Below, piece after piece: positions 42,454 through 54,069 of a DNA stretch of 64,000 nucleotides (position 1 is the stretch's first letter; each line of letters opens with the position of its first letter). Under the pieces are notes generated by a model. The model did no database searches. It saw only the letters and a list, made by a program, of their open reading frames with translations, and was not told the origin of the DNA. The position numbers and the translations under genes are program-made. This DNA comes from Aphrocallistes beatrix (Eukaryota; Porifera; Hexactinellida; Sceptrulophora; Aphrocallistidae). The stretch covers positions 2,294,001 to 2,358,000 of the forward strand of contig OY725490.1 in the NCBI GenBank assembly GCA_963281255.1, in the 5' to 3' direction.

Positions 42454-43791
42454 TAATCCTATATTGTATGTGATAAAATATTTCTGAACGAAATTGCATC
42501 ACTAGTCCAAGTTTTCCCTTCCATTTCAATTTCGCATAAATATTGATTCAAATGATTCTATTTGTATATTATTATAATGTACATAAAGTTTAGCATTGCA
42601 TCGTATTTATCAGATTCATCAGATAAGTTTTTTATCTTTTTCGACAGCAATAAATAAATATACAATAAATTGTCAAACAATCAACTAATCAACATTATAG
42701 ATATGATGATGATGACTAGTGACAATTTACAGTATATTTGAGCTGTGGGAATAAAAACGAATTTGAAACCAAATAGAGGAATAAATAATTAATGCTTCAT
42801 ACTTCCTTCGCCCCGTCCCATACCGAAACTATTTATTCCCGTAAAGTAATATTTCAATGAGTTGACATTTTTGTCTGAAGTCAAAGTTTAGTGGGAGCCA
42901 CGGCTAAAAGCCTCCCACATGCTAAAAATCATCTTTCTGTGACGATTTAATATCAAAGTACAAAGACCAGCATGCCATCGTCTGCTAGGCTATCCCCTTT
43001 TTGTCATTCATAAAACATTTGTTTATACAAGATTATTCAATAAATACTAACTCTTACTTCTGGTTGAGCAGTGTATGAGCAGTCACTGGGACTCGTGGGG
43101 GTTAAATATTCTTCGACATTCACTCATACTATAATTAGAGCACACAAAACAGAATATTCCTTCTTCAAAGTATCGTGGATTGTGAGGCACGATTCAAGTG
43201 ACACAATTCGCTATGTTTAGTTTGACACATATTCATTGTTTTTAGAACGAGATTACAAAAGTAATTTTCCATAACAATTATGATCCAATTTTTACATATT
43301 ACAAAATGTAATAATTGGCAGTAATTAGAGGAAGAGAATAGTCTAAGTTAATGATCATTTTGATTTCAAATAGAAATGTATATGCTTTCAAGTTTTTCAA
43401 TCGCTTTGTTGATGTTTTCTATCTATTTGTAGATTGAGTTTGAATTATAAAATTGTGAGATTCTCATTTTGGATGCAGGCTGAGTTCGATTTAACCCGCA
43501 TAACACTTAATTATTTCAGTTAAACCACTGCTCTTCCTAGATATAAATTCTTTCTCAGTGGTTCTAACCGATTTGTAAGAAATTATTTTGATATTCCAGG
43601 GCTCAGAGAAAAGGATGCATTGTTTGGAAAAAGTGCATTAATCTAATAAATCAATAATTGATACTCAATACGACTCACCTCAAATGAATTTCAAGGAATG
43701 ATAACAAGAGCTTGATAGGTTAATATTGTAATAAAGAAATGTTAGAAGTATAGTTAGAATGAATTATTGAAGCATATCATCAGTACAGTTG

Positions 43792-43807
43792 TTCTTATAC
43801 TGAAACT
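43792..43807 (-). promoter_or_regulatory. Conserved TATA-like promoter core, NHL copy 6
   Basis: AGTTTCAGTATAAGAA on the minus strand; first exon predicted to end at 43679 (GAG|GTGAGT). Confidence 0.55.
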
Positions 43808-44011
43808 AGTGTGAGACTATACTGTTTAGTCCAAAATAGAATCAACTACTAACATCTCAAATTACAAGAATAGTAAATCAAATTGATTTACATTACTTCT
43901 CATAACAGCTATATAAACTCATCATCTTACAATACTAATGCTCTCTATTAGACATAAGGATATTGAGATGTCGAACCTTTTGATACTTAAAAGAAGATTC
44001 AATACACACAG

Positions 44012-44087
44012 GCGATACAACGATAAGTGCTTTGTAGATGAGTAATCACTCAGATGGAATACTACGAACAATCTTGGATCCTACAAT
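44012..44087 (+). pseudogene. Relic of receptor exon (as at 22089)
   Basis: Third copy of the decayed D-T-T-x-x-A-L exon with the same in-frame TAG and intact-looking splice sites. Confidence 0.8.
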
Positions 44088-44533
44088 GTAAGAAGCTAGC
44101 TAGATCATTATACAAGTACTGAGTATTGTATTACAATAATAATACAGGATGTGTCTCTAACTGTATATCTATGAAAAAATTGCCTCAGATTAGCATTAGA
44201 GAGCAGTTAACAATTAGATTGGTTTGTTAATAGTGTTTCTCTCTAATTATATTTACAAGGGGGGGGGAAACTTGGACATTATACATAACATAGAAACTGA
44301 TTTGTCCAACTTCGTTTAAGTGAGTCTGGAAAGACAGCACTCTCTGAGGATAGAATTCACTTCCACTCCTCACAGAGAATACTTTTCTAATGAAATTCTT
44401 AAATTTGGAAATCATTAAAATGCAAAATAATTAAGATAATCCGCCTTTCTTAAGCATGAGAGATAACATTTAAATAAATGAGTATATTTATCTTTTAGAT
44501 ATCTTCATTATATTTATCATTATTCTCCAATAG

Positions 44534-44595
44534 ATGCTTTCTAAATAGAGACAGACATTTGGGCATTTCTCGTTCCCATATACTTCTTAATCCTG
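44534..44595 (+). pseudogene. Relic of receptor helix-5 exon (gene B 16340-16406)
   Basis: CAATAG|ATGCTTTCTAAATAGAGAC then, after a short deletion, GGGCATTTCTCGTTCCCATA and ATCCTG|GTCC. Preceded by the same intron sequence as in gene B. A small deletion breaks the frame; no other receptor exon adjoins. Confidence 0.85.
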
Positions 44596-46756
44596 GTCCG
44601 TTATGATGCTACTTCATCTTTAGAGCATAACAGACACATAGTAGTTAGTGCACTCAGTCGTTCGTGAAATAGAAGATCCGATCTTAGCTGATATTATGAT
44701 CAAAAATGTTCGGGGAAAATGATCGCGCTAAAAAAAGATTGCAGTAATAAGATTTAGTCTCACAGCTTAAGGCATCTTGGACAGAGATACGAGTACATGG
44801 CATATCGGATTCAAATCTAGATCATCAATGCAATATAAGTTTATATAAACAAATGAAGTGACATAGTCCATAGTTATATAGGTGAAGCTCTATACGCGGG
44901 ACTGATTGACATTTTCAATGCAAAATTACCTCTGAGCTGTGTTTGAATTTCGCAATACATTTCATTATATGACACATTATTTTGGAAATAAATTCGAAAA
45001 TATTTTAAATAGGCGTATAGAAGAGCGAGCTCCGAGTTTTGAGGAGCACTTAATGCTTTGCTCACAGCATTATTTGGAACATTTCTACACAATATAGTAG
45101 ATGGATATATTTTTATCCACTTTGTGATTTGACTTAGCTATTTACAACTCATGAATCGTTTATTAGATAAATTCTACTTCGTGAGATCTTATTTGCCGGA
45201 GCTGTCTAAGTGCTCATGTAATTAGACTGCAATATTATATCATGGATCCAACCTATGAAGTGTTCAAATGCTAATCCTGTTCTGCCACCTCCTGTCTACA
45301 ATTATACATAAATGTCAGTGCCCGACAGATTTGGTGGTTCAGTGGCGATGGCCACCAAAATATAACGATAAGCCATCAAATTCCTGAGTGTGGTGGCTGT
45401 CTAAACCACTAATTTTATTGAATTGCTGGTCTATTTATGCCGCGTATTTTGGACTTAGTGGCTGTTAGCCAGCAGAAGAACTAAAATACAGTCAGGATGG
45501 CTTATTATGAACCACCAGGGGGTGTTCATGATAGGAATATTTCATATTAAGCAGACTTGATTCAATACAAATCCTATGTGAATAATGTAATTGGGACCAG
45601 AAGGTTAGTTCATTGTAAACGAATATTCATATTACGCGACTCTAACTGTAGTAGCTAGATTGCCATCACTTTATATTGGTATTGTCGAGCATTGATATAT
45701 AAGTGCTTGCAGGGTTTATTGCTATGAGCAGTATGATGAACAGTAAATCAATCAATTCATATTTTAGACGATCAATAAATCTAAAGAAATTTTGCTTCTA
45801 AACTTTTGGTTAGTACAATCGTGGTACATCTAAATGCAGGGCTAGAGGAAGCTGTACGGTAGATATAGCGTTTAGACTTTTTCATAGATTTTGAATTACA
45901 GGTATTGCTAAACCACAAATATCACTTTTTCAAATATAATTTTTACTAAACCACTTTAGTTTACATCTGCCAGCCTTGAAATGAAAGCGAAATCTAGTTT
46001 CCTTTGAGAGGAAAATGGCTCAAATTATTTTGTGGAATTCAAATATATGATATTAGCAACCAATTCGATAAAAACTATTTAAGTAAATCAATGCTCTCTC
46101 AAGGTAAATGTGCTTACAGAGATAACCTACTGGTCATGATGAACCAAAAAACCTGAATGAAATGTTGGTATTTATTTACTTCTCGGGTCCGCGGGTTTTG
46201 TACAGCCGACCTTTGCTTGGCCACTTGGGGCGTAAGATTATGATATCCAGAATTTATTATAGCAGCCATTTTCTTCAGAATATGAAAAAATTATAAGAAA
46301 AATATTCAAAAACTCAAAGAATGTAAACACTAGTGGTTTCAAAATCATACTGACAGAATTTAGAGCCGATGCTGCCAAACTAAATGATATAATAAGCAGA
46401 TTCCTTGTTACGTCATAATCTTATTATTTCGCATAAAACAATTGACTTCTTAAATTAGACCTAAAATTTCAAAATTCTACGATTCATGGCCACTCCAATA
46501 AAATCTTAACTGACAAACAAACAAAAAAAGACAACAATTGTGTTTTAATAGTCTAGAACAGATATCATATAACACATATTTATCACAATAATGTGTGAAT
46601 CCACCACGGAAATAAAAAACTGTTAACTAGAAATATAACTAAAAATTCATAAAATTAAACAAATGTTAAATTAGAGACTACATAGACTATCACTAATAGA
46701 GGAGAAAAAAGCAGAAACAAGAAGAGAGGATGAGTGTACTACTAGGAGACTAAGAT
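44596..46756. other. Spacer before NHL copy 7
   Basis: AT-rich. 45060-46755 repeats the flank seen at 17990-19015 and 31670-33000. One block (GTGGTTCAGTGG/CCACTAATTTTA near 45330-45420) contains an imperfect inverted pair. No ORF that matches a known domain. Confidence 0.5.
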
Positions 46757-47947
46757 TCAGTATTTCTGAAAGCAGTCATTCTCTATACCGTAGTTAACAC
46801 ATATAATAGATCCACTGTTATCTATTGCTATACCATGCAAGGCCTTGAGATGTCCTCTTCCTAATGAGTGCTTGAGAACTCCATTAGGAGAGAATATACG
46901 AATTTCTGATGGATCTGAGTTTGAAATAAGAAAGTTACCTCTGGAATCTATTGTAAAAAAGAAAGCATTAGTCATTGGTTGTTTCTGTCCTCTAAGCTTG
47001 ATTGTGTTCTGAAGGAGACAATCCTTGTTATAGCAATAAACTTCATTGTCAGTTGCAGATAGTATGTAGATAGAGTTGGCATAGATCGTGATGTCATATG
47101 GAACTTTGATTTCTCCATTAGCAAATCTTTTCAGAAATTTAAGTTGGGAATCGAATATGCTAATCTGTTGTATCCTGAAGTCACACACATAACACAAACC
47201 TTTTATATCACTAAAGCATCCTGGTGCAGTACCTCTTGAACCAGCTTTCTTCAAGAACTTCCCAGATCTATGGAACTTAAGTAAAAACGCTTCTTGATCC
47301 GTCACGAATATTTCATTGTCTGACAAACAAATTCTGTGAGGTACTTTCAAGTATTCATGTGTGAATAATCGCAAATAATCCCCGTTAATACTCATGACTT
47401 GAATACGATTGTTGCTCGTATCTACCACATAAACCTCGTTAGTGTTTCTATCAATCGATATTCCTAACGGATTAATGAACTGTCCATTCTTATCACCACG
47501 TGAACATTTAGTAAGAATTGGATTTTCCCTCCCTACGTACTCAGGAAGTAACTCAATGAGATCTGTTTCTTCGATTCCTTTCAGGATTTGTTCGGATGGA
47601 CAACGAAATTCAAACAAATTCACATTTACACTCTGAACTTTCATTTCCTCTTTCGAACGGATTTTTGAATCGAAGCCTTCTTTTATCGGATCCAGATCTT
47701 CTCCTAGTAGATTGCTGGTCATCACACTAACTGCATTATCTCTCGCTATTCGGAGTTGCTTGATTGCTTCATCTAGTTGTATGTTATTATCATGAACTGA
47801 CTTTACAGCTGACAGACGAGATAACAAGTCTTGTTTACGTGTCTCTAAAGCTTGGAACAATTCTTCAAATGTTAGAAAGATTTCTCTCTCCAAATCTTGA
47901 AACTTTCTATCGAAATCACTTTCTCTCGTAACTCCTGCAGTTGCCAT
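46757..47947 (-). CDS. NHL copy 7: coiled-coil plus NHL-repeat protein, 396 aa
   Basis: Start set at the MATAG ATG (47947) as in the other copies; the frame is open further upstream but only from a TTG inside the predicted UTR. Six residues (E-E-G-L-V-Y) of blade 3 are deleted in frame (L-C-Y-V-C-D), which may strain that blade. It has S-K-I-R-S-K-E-E and many private substitutions, so it is an older copy. Promoter block at 50355-50370, 2.4 kb away because a MULE-like element and other repeats fill the intron. Confidence 0.85.
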   Translation of the reverse strand: MATAGVTRESDFDRKFQDLEREIFLTFEELFQALETRKQDLLSRLSAVKSVHDNNIQLDEAIKQLRIARDNAVSVMTSNLLGEDLDPIKEGFDSKIRSKEEMKVQSVNVNLFEFRCPSEQILKGIEETDLIELLPEYVGRENPILTKCSRGDKNGQFINPLGISIDRNTNEVYVVDTSNNRIQVMSINGDYLRLFTHEYLKVPHRICLSDNEIFVTDQEAFLLKFHRSGKFLKKAGSRGTAPGCFSDIKGLCYVCDFRIQQISIFDSQLKFLKRFANGEIKVPYDITIYANSIYILSATDNEVYCYNKDCLLQNTIKLRGQKQPMTNAFFFTIDSRGNFLISNSDPSEIRIFSPNGVLKHSLGRGHLKALHGIAIDNSGSIICVNYGIENDCFQKY

Positions 47948-48584
47948 TAATCCTATATTGGATACAATAAAACATTTCAATCTTAAGAATAATATTAGTA
48001 TTCGTATTCGGTTCAGGAACTATTCATGAATACTGATATTCGGTTCAATCGGTTACAACCTTGATATAAACTATTTCTGGATAACCAGTCTAAGTATTTA
48101 TTTCTATTACAATCTCGCATGAATTTTAATTCAACTGATTTAGTATTATAATAATGCATAGGTCTCAAGTTTGAGTGACCTGTCACTGGAAAATTGGTCC
48201 GGGGAACCAATTTTTTCAGGGAAAATCGGTCCTATGCTGAAATCTTGGTCCTAGTATGGACTAATTTCCCATGGAATTTTGGTCCGGGGGGGGGACCAAT
48301 TTTCATGGAAAATTGGTCCTAAGCTAAATGATATTAAGTCCCAGCGAACAGTTCATTTCGCCATCGAGCTGGTTTCAGGTGAAATCAATTTATGATTGTT
48401 TTTGTTTAATACTCAATTCTAATCCTTACTATTAAAACTCGATTAATGTTTATATATATATATATACATCCCAAAAGGTATCAACATAGTGCAATAAATA
48501 TAATATTTTAGAAATCCATTACTTGAAGTTATTAGATGAAACTTATTTATCGTTCGTAACAGGTCCTGTAATAAACACATAAAA

Positions 48585-48790
48585 AGGTGAAAAAGGTGAT
48601 GGCCGTTATACACAGTTTTAGGGTCAGAAAGGGACTACAAACGGGTGGCCGCTGGCCGCTGGCCGCGTTGAGCAGGTGACCGCTATACACAGGTTCAATA
48701 TTATGGAATTTCGGACGGGACTGTTCATTGGTGGCCGCTATAGACAGGTGACCGTTATATAGAGTGGCCGTTATAGCAGGTTCGACTGTA
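48585..48790. repeat. GTGGCCGTTATA-type repeat
   Basis: Repeated (G)TGGCCG-TATA-ACAGG words, ending GTTATAGCAGGTTCGACTGT. A second copy at about 54520-54715 lies upstream of NHL copy 8. Non-coding. Confidence 0.6.
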
Positions 48791-48997
48791 TATATATGTG
48801 TAACGAATTGATTGAAGAAACAGCCAGGCACAGAAAGCTGATTTTTGGTATGTGGGAGTCTTTTGGTTATTACAAGCAAGCGAATCGTGCTTGTAATAAT
48901 AATAATAATAAAATGGATATAAAATTAAATAAATCAATAATAATATGAAACGAACTGGTTGCTAATAATGGAATTTCGTTTATACTGGAGCGTAACA

Positions 48998-49195
48998 TCA
49001 GTTGCCAATTACTACAAGTAAGGATATATGCTGCTCTTGTTTGAATATTTCTACAATTTCGTAGATATTTACGTGGGCTATTCGAGCTATTCTTTTTAAT
49101 TTATTATGCCATCCCTCTAGATGATTATTCGTCCCAAGACAGTATAGGTGTGTTAGACATTCCATCAAGTGGGCGAAAACTTGCCTACCAACCAA
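48998..49195 (-). pseudogene. Mutator-like transposase C-terminal fragment
   Basis: Contains T-N-N-H-L-E-G-W-H-N-K-L followed by N-I-Y-E-I-V-E-I-F-K-Q-E-Q, the pattern found near the C-terminus of many MULE transposases (T-N-N-x-x-E-G-W-H-N). Only about 65 codons remain. Confidence 0.65.
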
Positions 49196-49660
49196 ATCTC
49201 TTGTTATTTTATAAATCTACTTATAGAGAGATGATAAGGTGCCAATGATTTAACGATTTGCCAGCCAAAGACCAATTTTCCATGAAAAAATTGGTCCCTC
49301 GGGCCAAAGCTTTCGTGACAGGCCAAATGCGGGTCACCATAGTCATTAGGTACCATATCCGCCTGATTTATGATTCTGGGAGTCTGGGAATCATTCCGAA
49401 ACGTCACACCTATATTAATAATCATTTGAGGAGTTCCTAGAGAGTTCTGGGCATGCACTATTTTGAATCATGTTGCCTCAATATCTTGTATTAGGGTGTA
49501 AATCACAAATGAGGAAGGGAGGGAGGTACATTTTTGCGATTCGGAGCTCCCCACTTATGGCATGGAGGTTCTACTGTATGTACTATTATCAGATTCTGTC
49601 CTTATGTTCAGTCTCATTTATCCCACATACGCGGAACGGAACAAACATATACTCTCATAC

Positions 49661-49848
49661 AGGAGATTATCTAGGAGCGCGAGACGCTCCTTTAGGCGTA
49701 TGATTTTAAGCCTTAAAGTGTTTAGGAGCGTGAAAATCCAGAATAATACCCTTTACCCTATTTTATAATGCAATTTATAGATTTAGGCGTATGAAAATTT
49801 AGGGATTTTAGATTAGGAGCGTATTTCTGGAGGGCTGTATAATACCCT
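49661..49848 (+). repeat. Dispersed MITE-like repeat, copy 3 of 3
   Basis: AGGAGATTATCTAGGAGCGC ... GGAGGGCTGTATAATACCC; same family as 1641-1819 and 8619-8810. Confidence 0.7.
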
Positions 49849-50055
49849 GCTCTCATATACGGAACGGACGATCAGGAAAGGAATAAAACGCGTGCTTGAA
49901 GGTCAAGAATTAAGAGATACGGATTTGTGTTTTCACTGATATACTTCAGTTGATTAAGAATCAATGGGAACTATTCTGAGGTATTCAGTTCACAATATTG
50001 AAGTCTGGTTCATGAGCAGATCCAGGTTCTAAAGGCAGTGGGAGAGAGCAAAAGT

Positions 50056-50185
50056 GAGTGAATAGATCCTTTCGTGTATACAGTGTGCACGGATTTGATT
50101 AGATTAGAATTTCAAATAAAGGAAAAATAAAGATTTGGAATCTTTTCTAATCACAGTATTACAAATGGTGTCGAAACAAATTTCG
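50056..50185 (+). repeat. LTR-like fragment, copy 2
   Basis: Matches 35024-35118 and continues into ACAAATGGTGTCGAAACAAA, resembling the LTR end plus primer-binding site of a retroelement; no internal ORFs follow. Confidence 0.4.
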
Positions 50186-50354
50186 CACCCAACCTCAAGG
50201 TCTCAAGTTCGAGCGCGGATCAAAAAATATATTATCTTACAACTGACCTCAAACAAATCCGAAGAAATGACAACAAATGTTTTAGTTGAATGATTTTGTT
50301 AGAAAAAATATTTAATGATTTGAACGAATATTAGTGTAAACACCAGTACAGCTA

Positions 50355-50370
50355 TTCTTATACTGAAACC
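50355..50370 (-). promoter_or_regulatory. Conserved TATA-like promoter core, NHL copy 7
   Basis: GGTTTCAGTATAAGAA on the minus strand; predicted first-exon end at 50248 (GAG|GTCAGT). Confidence 0.5.
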
Positions 50371-51174
50371 TCTGTGAAAGATCCAAAATACTTGTACGAG
50401 TAGAATATTATACCTACTAACATATCAAATTACAGGACTAGGAATCATAACAAACTTGCAACTACCTAGCTTGATTTCAGGTAATGAAAAGATTTCAGAT
50501 GATTGAAATTGCTCAAATACTGAATTTAACTTTGACTCAACTATGAAATTTGGATTTTATTCGTAGGTGTCGTAAAGTAGAATATTTCTCAAATGAAACT
50601 TCTGATGAATATTCTAATGCTTCGAAATATTTCATATTAAACGAATCTTGACATATATCACCTCAAATTGCAATCTAATCTATCACTAATTGAAGGTATC
50701 ATAATCTTGGATGGACACAACATTGTACTGCATCTTTGAAGTTCTCTAGATTATACACTGTGATAATTCACTGTGTATATTATGAACTTGTTCTCAGCTA
50801 TAATGAAATATGTACATTTTACTTTTGCAATCAGAAAGTGTATGAATCAGCTAGGAGATATAATATTCCATTTATATTTTTAGATATAAATTAATCTCAG
50901 TTAGGAGAAGCTCTATTGTAAGTAACACCAAATGCATTTATGAACGATTAAATATAGTTAAGAAATTAATCCCATATTTCGACTGAATCAGAAATCCAAG
51001 TTGTTTTTCTTCAGAATTATATTGCATCTTAAGAAGGAGAGTTCGTTATGGATACCTTCGTACATCCTCATCGTTTATTCAGGAATATAGCATTATCTTT
51101 GCTTAAAATCACAATTGTATCTGAGTAGATTATATTCCGACTAAGATAACAAATATGGTTCTAGCTGAGTGATT

Positions 51175-51489
51175 TCAGAGAACAAGGTAGAGTCTTGTGT
51201 AACTTCAGAGGCAAATTTTGATTTTAAGAGTAAATTAGATTTATGAATTAAACAGTGACTGTGGCTAGAAGGCCACCTTGTACATATAAATTTATGAGAA
51301 TTTTAAGATATCAACAATGGAGCGAATGGGAATGGTCACAAAAAAATTTCAAAAGGAATGAGAACTCCGAATGAATTCTCAAAAACCACTGAAGCTGGAC
51401 AATTATTTGACTAAAGATAGCTCAACCTTCCTCACTCAGAAGATTGGAGACCTACCTTTCAACATCAAAATAGAAAATCCTACTTTTTA
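51175..51489 (+). pseudogene. Relic of the last two receptor exons (gene B 17468-17861)
   Basis: CAGAGAACAAG|GTAGAG matches the end of gene B exon 25; after a collinear intron, ATATCAACAATGGAGCGAAT onward follows exon 26, but a one-base insertion (GGACAATTAT) shifts the frame and a TAG replaces the last codons. Directly followed by the shared flank and NHL copy 8. Confidence 0.85.
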
Positions 51490-52132
51490 GAATAGTCATT
51501 GAACTAAACTAATTGTATTTTTCGAAATCTGTAATACAAATTATTTCCAACAATTGTTAGATTTGAAAGAACTTCTTTCCCAACACCTGACTTTACAAAG
51601 AACCAAATTTATGTTTCTTAATTACGAGATTACACAAATTCAGCAAAACGAACTATTTCAATCATTTGGAAGGAAAACCGCTATGTAGCCTTTGTTCGTT
51701 TGTCTTGGTTATTTCGCTGCATTACTTTCTGACACACTTTGCGATTTGATTTAAATATTTTACAACTCATGATCCGTTTATTAAATAAAATATATCAATA
51801 TTTGAACTTTATTGAACCTTATTGAAACTATATTTTTGTGATCTTATTTGCCAAAACTATTGAATTGATCATGTTATTAGACGACAATACTATATATGCC
51901 TAGAATTTAATAGCAAACATCTTCAGAAATTACGAAAATTGTCAGAAAATTATTCAAAAATCAAAGAATGAACACGCATAGTGGTTCTATACTGACTGAA
52001 TTTAGTGCTGTGCTGGCAAAACTAAATTTAAAAAATACCATCGTTGCGTCATAATCCAATTATTTCGCACAGATAACGGTAGTCATTGATTTCTAAAAAT
52101 TTTACTGAAATTCCCAAATTCTACGATGCATG

Positions 52133-52602
52133 GTCCTGTCAGGCCAAAATTGGTCCGGGTCAAACTTGGTCAGGGGACCAGATTTGGCAGCCAAAATTGG
52201 TCCCCCCTGGCTAAATCCGGTCCCCCCCGGGCCAGTTTTGGTCGCCAAACTTGGTTCATGGCAAGGACGGTGTACCACATCCGTCCATATGTATGTATCT
52301 CCGTACGCTGCGAAATTTGAGTTTTCAAAAATTTAGTAGTCCCGATGTATTACAATATTCACATCTCACATGCCAAGTCAGCTGCACTATCGGTCTACCG
52401 ACAGACATTTTTTTAACATGAATAATGCCAACTTGAGTCATGATCAAAGCGGGCACAGCGTTGAAGGGAAATGGCGGGACGCAATAGTAAAACTTCTACA
52501 TACTTGTTGTAATGTCAGCACATCCTATGAGGAGGACTACTTTAGTGTACGTAATTAAATGACACAAAATTTAACCCAGACCAATTTTTTCGTGACAGTC
52601 CC
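52133..52602. mobile_element. MULE-like non-autonomous element
   Basis: Starts CCTGTCAGGCCAAAATTGGT and ends CAATTTTTTCGTGACAG, related to the ends at 48179-49322. The same place in other units (32720, 46490: GCATGATCTCTCCAATAAA) is uninterrupted. GC-rich at the left with tandem-like TTGGTC words; a 62-codon ORF inside has no recognisable domain. Confidence 0.6.
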
Positions 52603-52860
52603 TACAATAAATTCTTAACTGACAAACAAACAAAAAAGAACAGATATCATATAGCATATATTTATCACGAGCATGTGTGAAGAAAATCTATCACTGAGCA
52701 AATCAAGTAAATATTGTAGATCACAGAGGTAACTAAGTAAAACCAGCAGTTCATAAAATCAAACAAATTAAATAAAAGAGACTAAATAGACAATGATTAA
52801 TAGAGGGAGAAAGGAAGAAAATAAGAAGAGGGGATGAGTGTACTACTAAAAGACTAAGAT

Positions 52861-54069
52861 TTAGTATTTCTGAAAGCAGTCATTCTCTACACCGCAGTTA
52901 ACACATAAAATAGATCCACTGTTATCTAGTGCTATACCCTGTGAGAACTTGAGATGCCCTATTCCTAATGAGTGTTTTAGAACTCCATTAGGAGAGAATA
53001 TACGAATTTCTGATGGATCTGCGATTGAAATAAGAAAGTTATCTCTGGAATCAATCGTAAAAAAGTAGGCATCAGTCATTGGTTCTTTCTGTCCTCTAAG
53101 CTTGATTGTGTTCTGAAGGAGACAATCCTTGTTATAGCAATAAACTTCATTTTGTTTTAGAGATAGTATGTAGATAGAGTTAGCATGGATAGTGATGTCA
53201 TATGGATATTTGATTTCTCCGTAAGCAAATCTTTTCAGGTATTTAAGTTCAGAATCGAATATGTTAATCAGTTGTAGGCTATTGTCACACACATAAACCA
53301 AACCTTCCTCGTAACACAGACCATTTATAGCCATAAAGCATCCTGGTGTATTACCTCTTGAACCAGCTTTCTTCAAAAACTTTCCAGATTTATGGAACTT
53401 AACCAAAGACGTTTCTTCATCAGTCAAGAATACTTCATTGTCTGACAAACAAATTCCATAAGGAGCTTTCAAGTATTCATGAGTGAATGATCGTAAATAT
53501 TCGCCGTTAATACTCAAGACTTGAATACGATTGTTGCTCATATCCACTACATAAACCTCGTTAGTGTTTCTATCAATCGATATTCCTCCAGGATTCATAA
53601 ACTGTCCATTCTTATGACCTCTTGAACATTTTTTAAGAATTGGATTTTCCCTCCCTACGTACTCAGGAAGTAACTCAATGAGATCTGTTTCTTCGATTCC
53701 TTTCAGGATTTGTTCGGATTGACAACGGAATTCAATTAAATTCATATTTACACTCGGAGCTTTCATTTCTTCTTTCGAACGGATTTTAGCATCGAAGCCT
53801 TCTTTTATCGGATCCAGATCTTCTCCTAGTAGATTGCTGGTCATCACACTAACTGCATTATCTCTCGCTATTCGGAGTTGTTTGATTGCTTCATCTAGTT
53901 GTATGTTATTATCATGAGCTGACTTCACAGCTGACAGACGAGATAACAAGTCTTGTTTACGTGTCTCTAAAGCTTGGAACAATTCTTCAAATGTTTGAAA
54001 GATTTCTCTTTCCAAAGCTTGAAACTTTCTATCGAAATCGCTTCCTCTTGTAACTCCTGCAGTTGCCAT
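52861..54069 (-). CDS. NHL copy 8: coiled-coil plus NHL-repeat protein, 402 aa
   Basis: Intact; MATAG start, six blades, ends N-D-C-F-Q-K-Y. Variable propeller positions include V-F-L-T-D-E-E-T-S-L-V and G-C-F-M-A-I-N-G-L. The outermost copy of the array; no further copy follows to the right. An acceptor (ATATAG|GAATA) precedes the ATG; promoter block at 55031-55046. Confidence 0.87.
   Translation of the reverse strand: MATAGVTRGSDFDRKFQALEREIFQTFEELFQALETRKQDLLSRLSAVKSAHDNNIQLDEAIKQLRIARDNAVSVMTSNLLGEDLDPIKEGFDAKIRSKEEMKAPSVNMNLIEFRCQSEQILKGIEETDLIELLPEYVGRENPILKKCSRGHKNGQFMNPGGISIDRNTNEVYVVDMSNNRIQVLSINGEYLRSFTHEYLKAPYGICLSDNEVFLTDEETSLVKFHKSGKFLKKAGSRGNTPGCFMAINGLCYEEGLVYVCDNSLQLINIFDSELKYLKRFAYGEIKYPYDITIHANSIYILSLKQNEVYCYNKDCLLQNTIKLRGQKEPMTDAYFFTIDSRDNFLISIADPSEIRIFSPNGVLKHSLGIGHLKFSQGIALDNSGSILCVNCGVENDCFQKY

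Larger units (their letters stand above)
41544..44164. repeat. Segmental duplication, copy 2 (partner 27380-30000)
   Basis: Includes most of NHL copy 6, its 5'UTR intron, promoter block and a receptor exon relic. Differences from the partner are sparse (e.g. AGCATATCAT at 43771 versus AGCACATCAT), so this is the youngest duplication in the array. Confidence 0.88.
48179..49322 (-). mobile_element. MULE-like element with TGTCAC/GTGACA ends
   Basis: Ends TGTCACTGGAAAATTGGTCC and, reversed, TGTCACGAAAGCTTTGGCCC; both contain several AAATTGGTCC words. The surrounding sequence matches 34545-34570 without the insertion (GAGTGGCCCAAAGCGGG). A short transposase piece lies at 48998-49195. The interior also contains a GTGGCCG-TATA repeat and TA-rich microsatellites. 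The exact target duplication could not be defined. Confidence 0.6.

Noticed and set aside
47948-47980. Eleven extra N-terminal codons of NHL copy 7
   Set aside because: They begin at TTG and cover the predicted splice acceptor; MATAG is the start in every other copy.
52126-52336. Overlapping ORFs with P-K-L-V/Q-N-W-S-type composition
   Set aside because: Translation of TTGGTC-rich terminal sequence of a MULE-like element.
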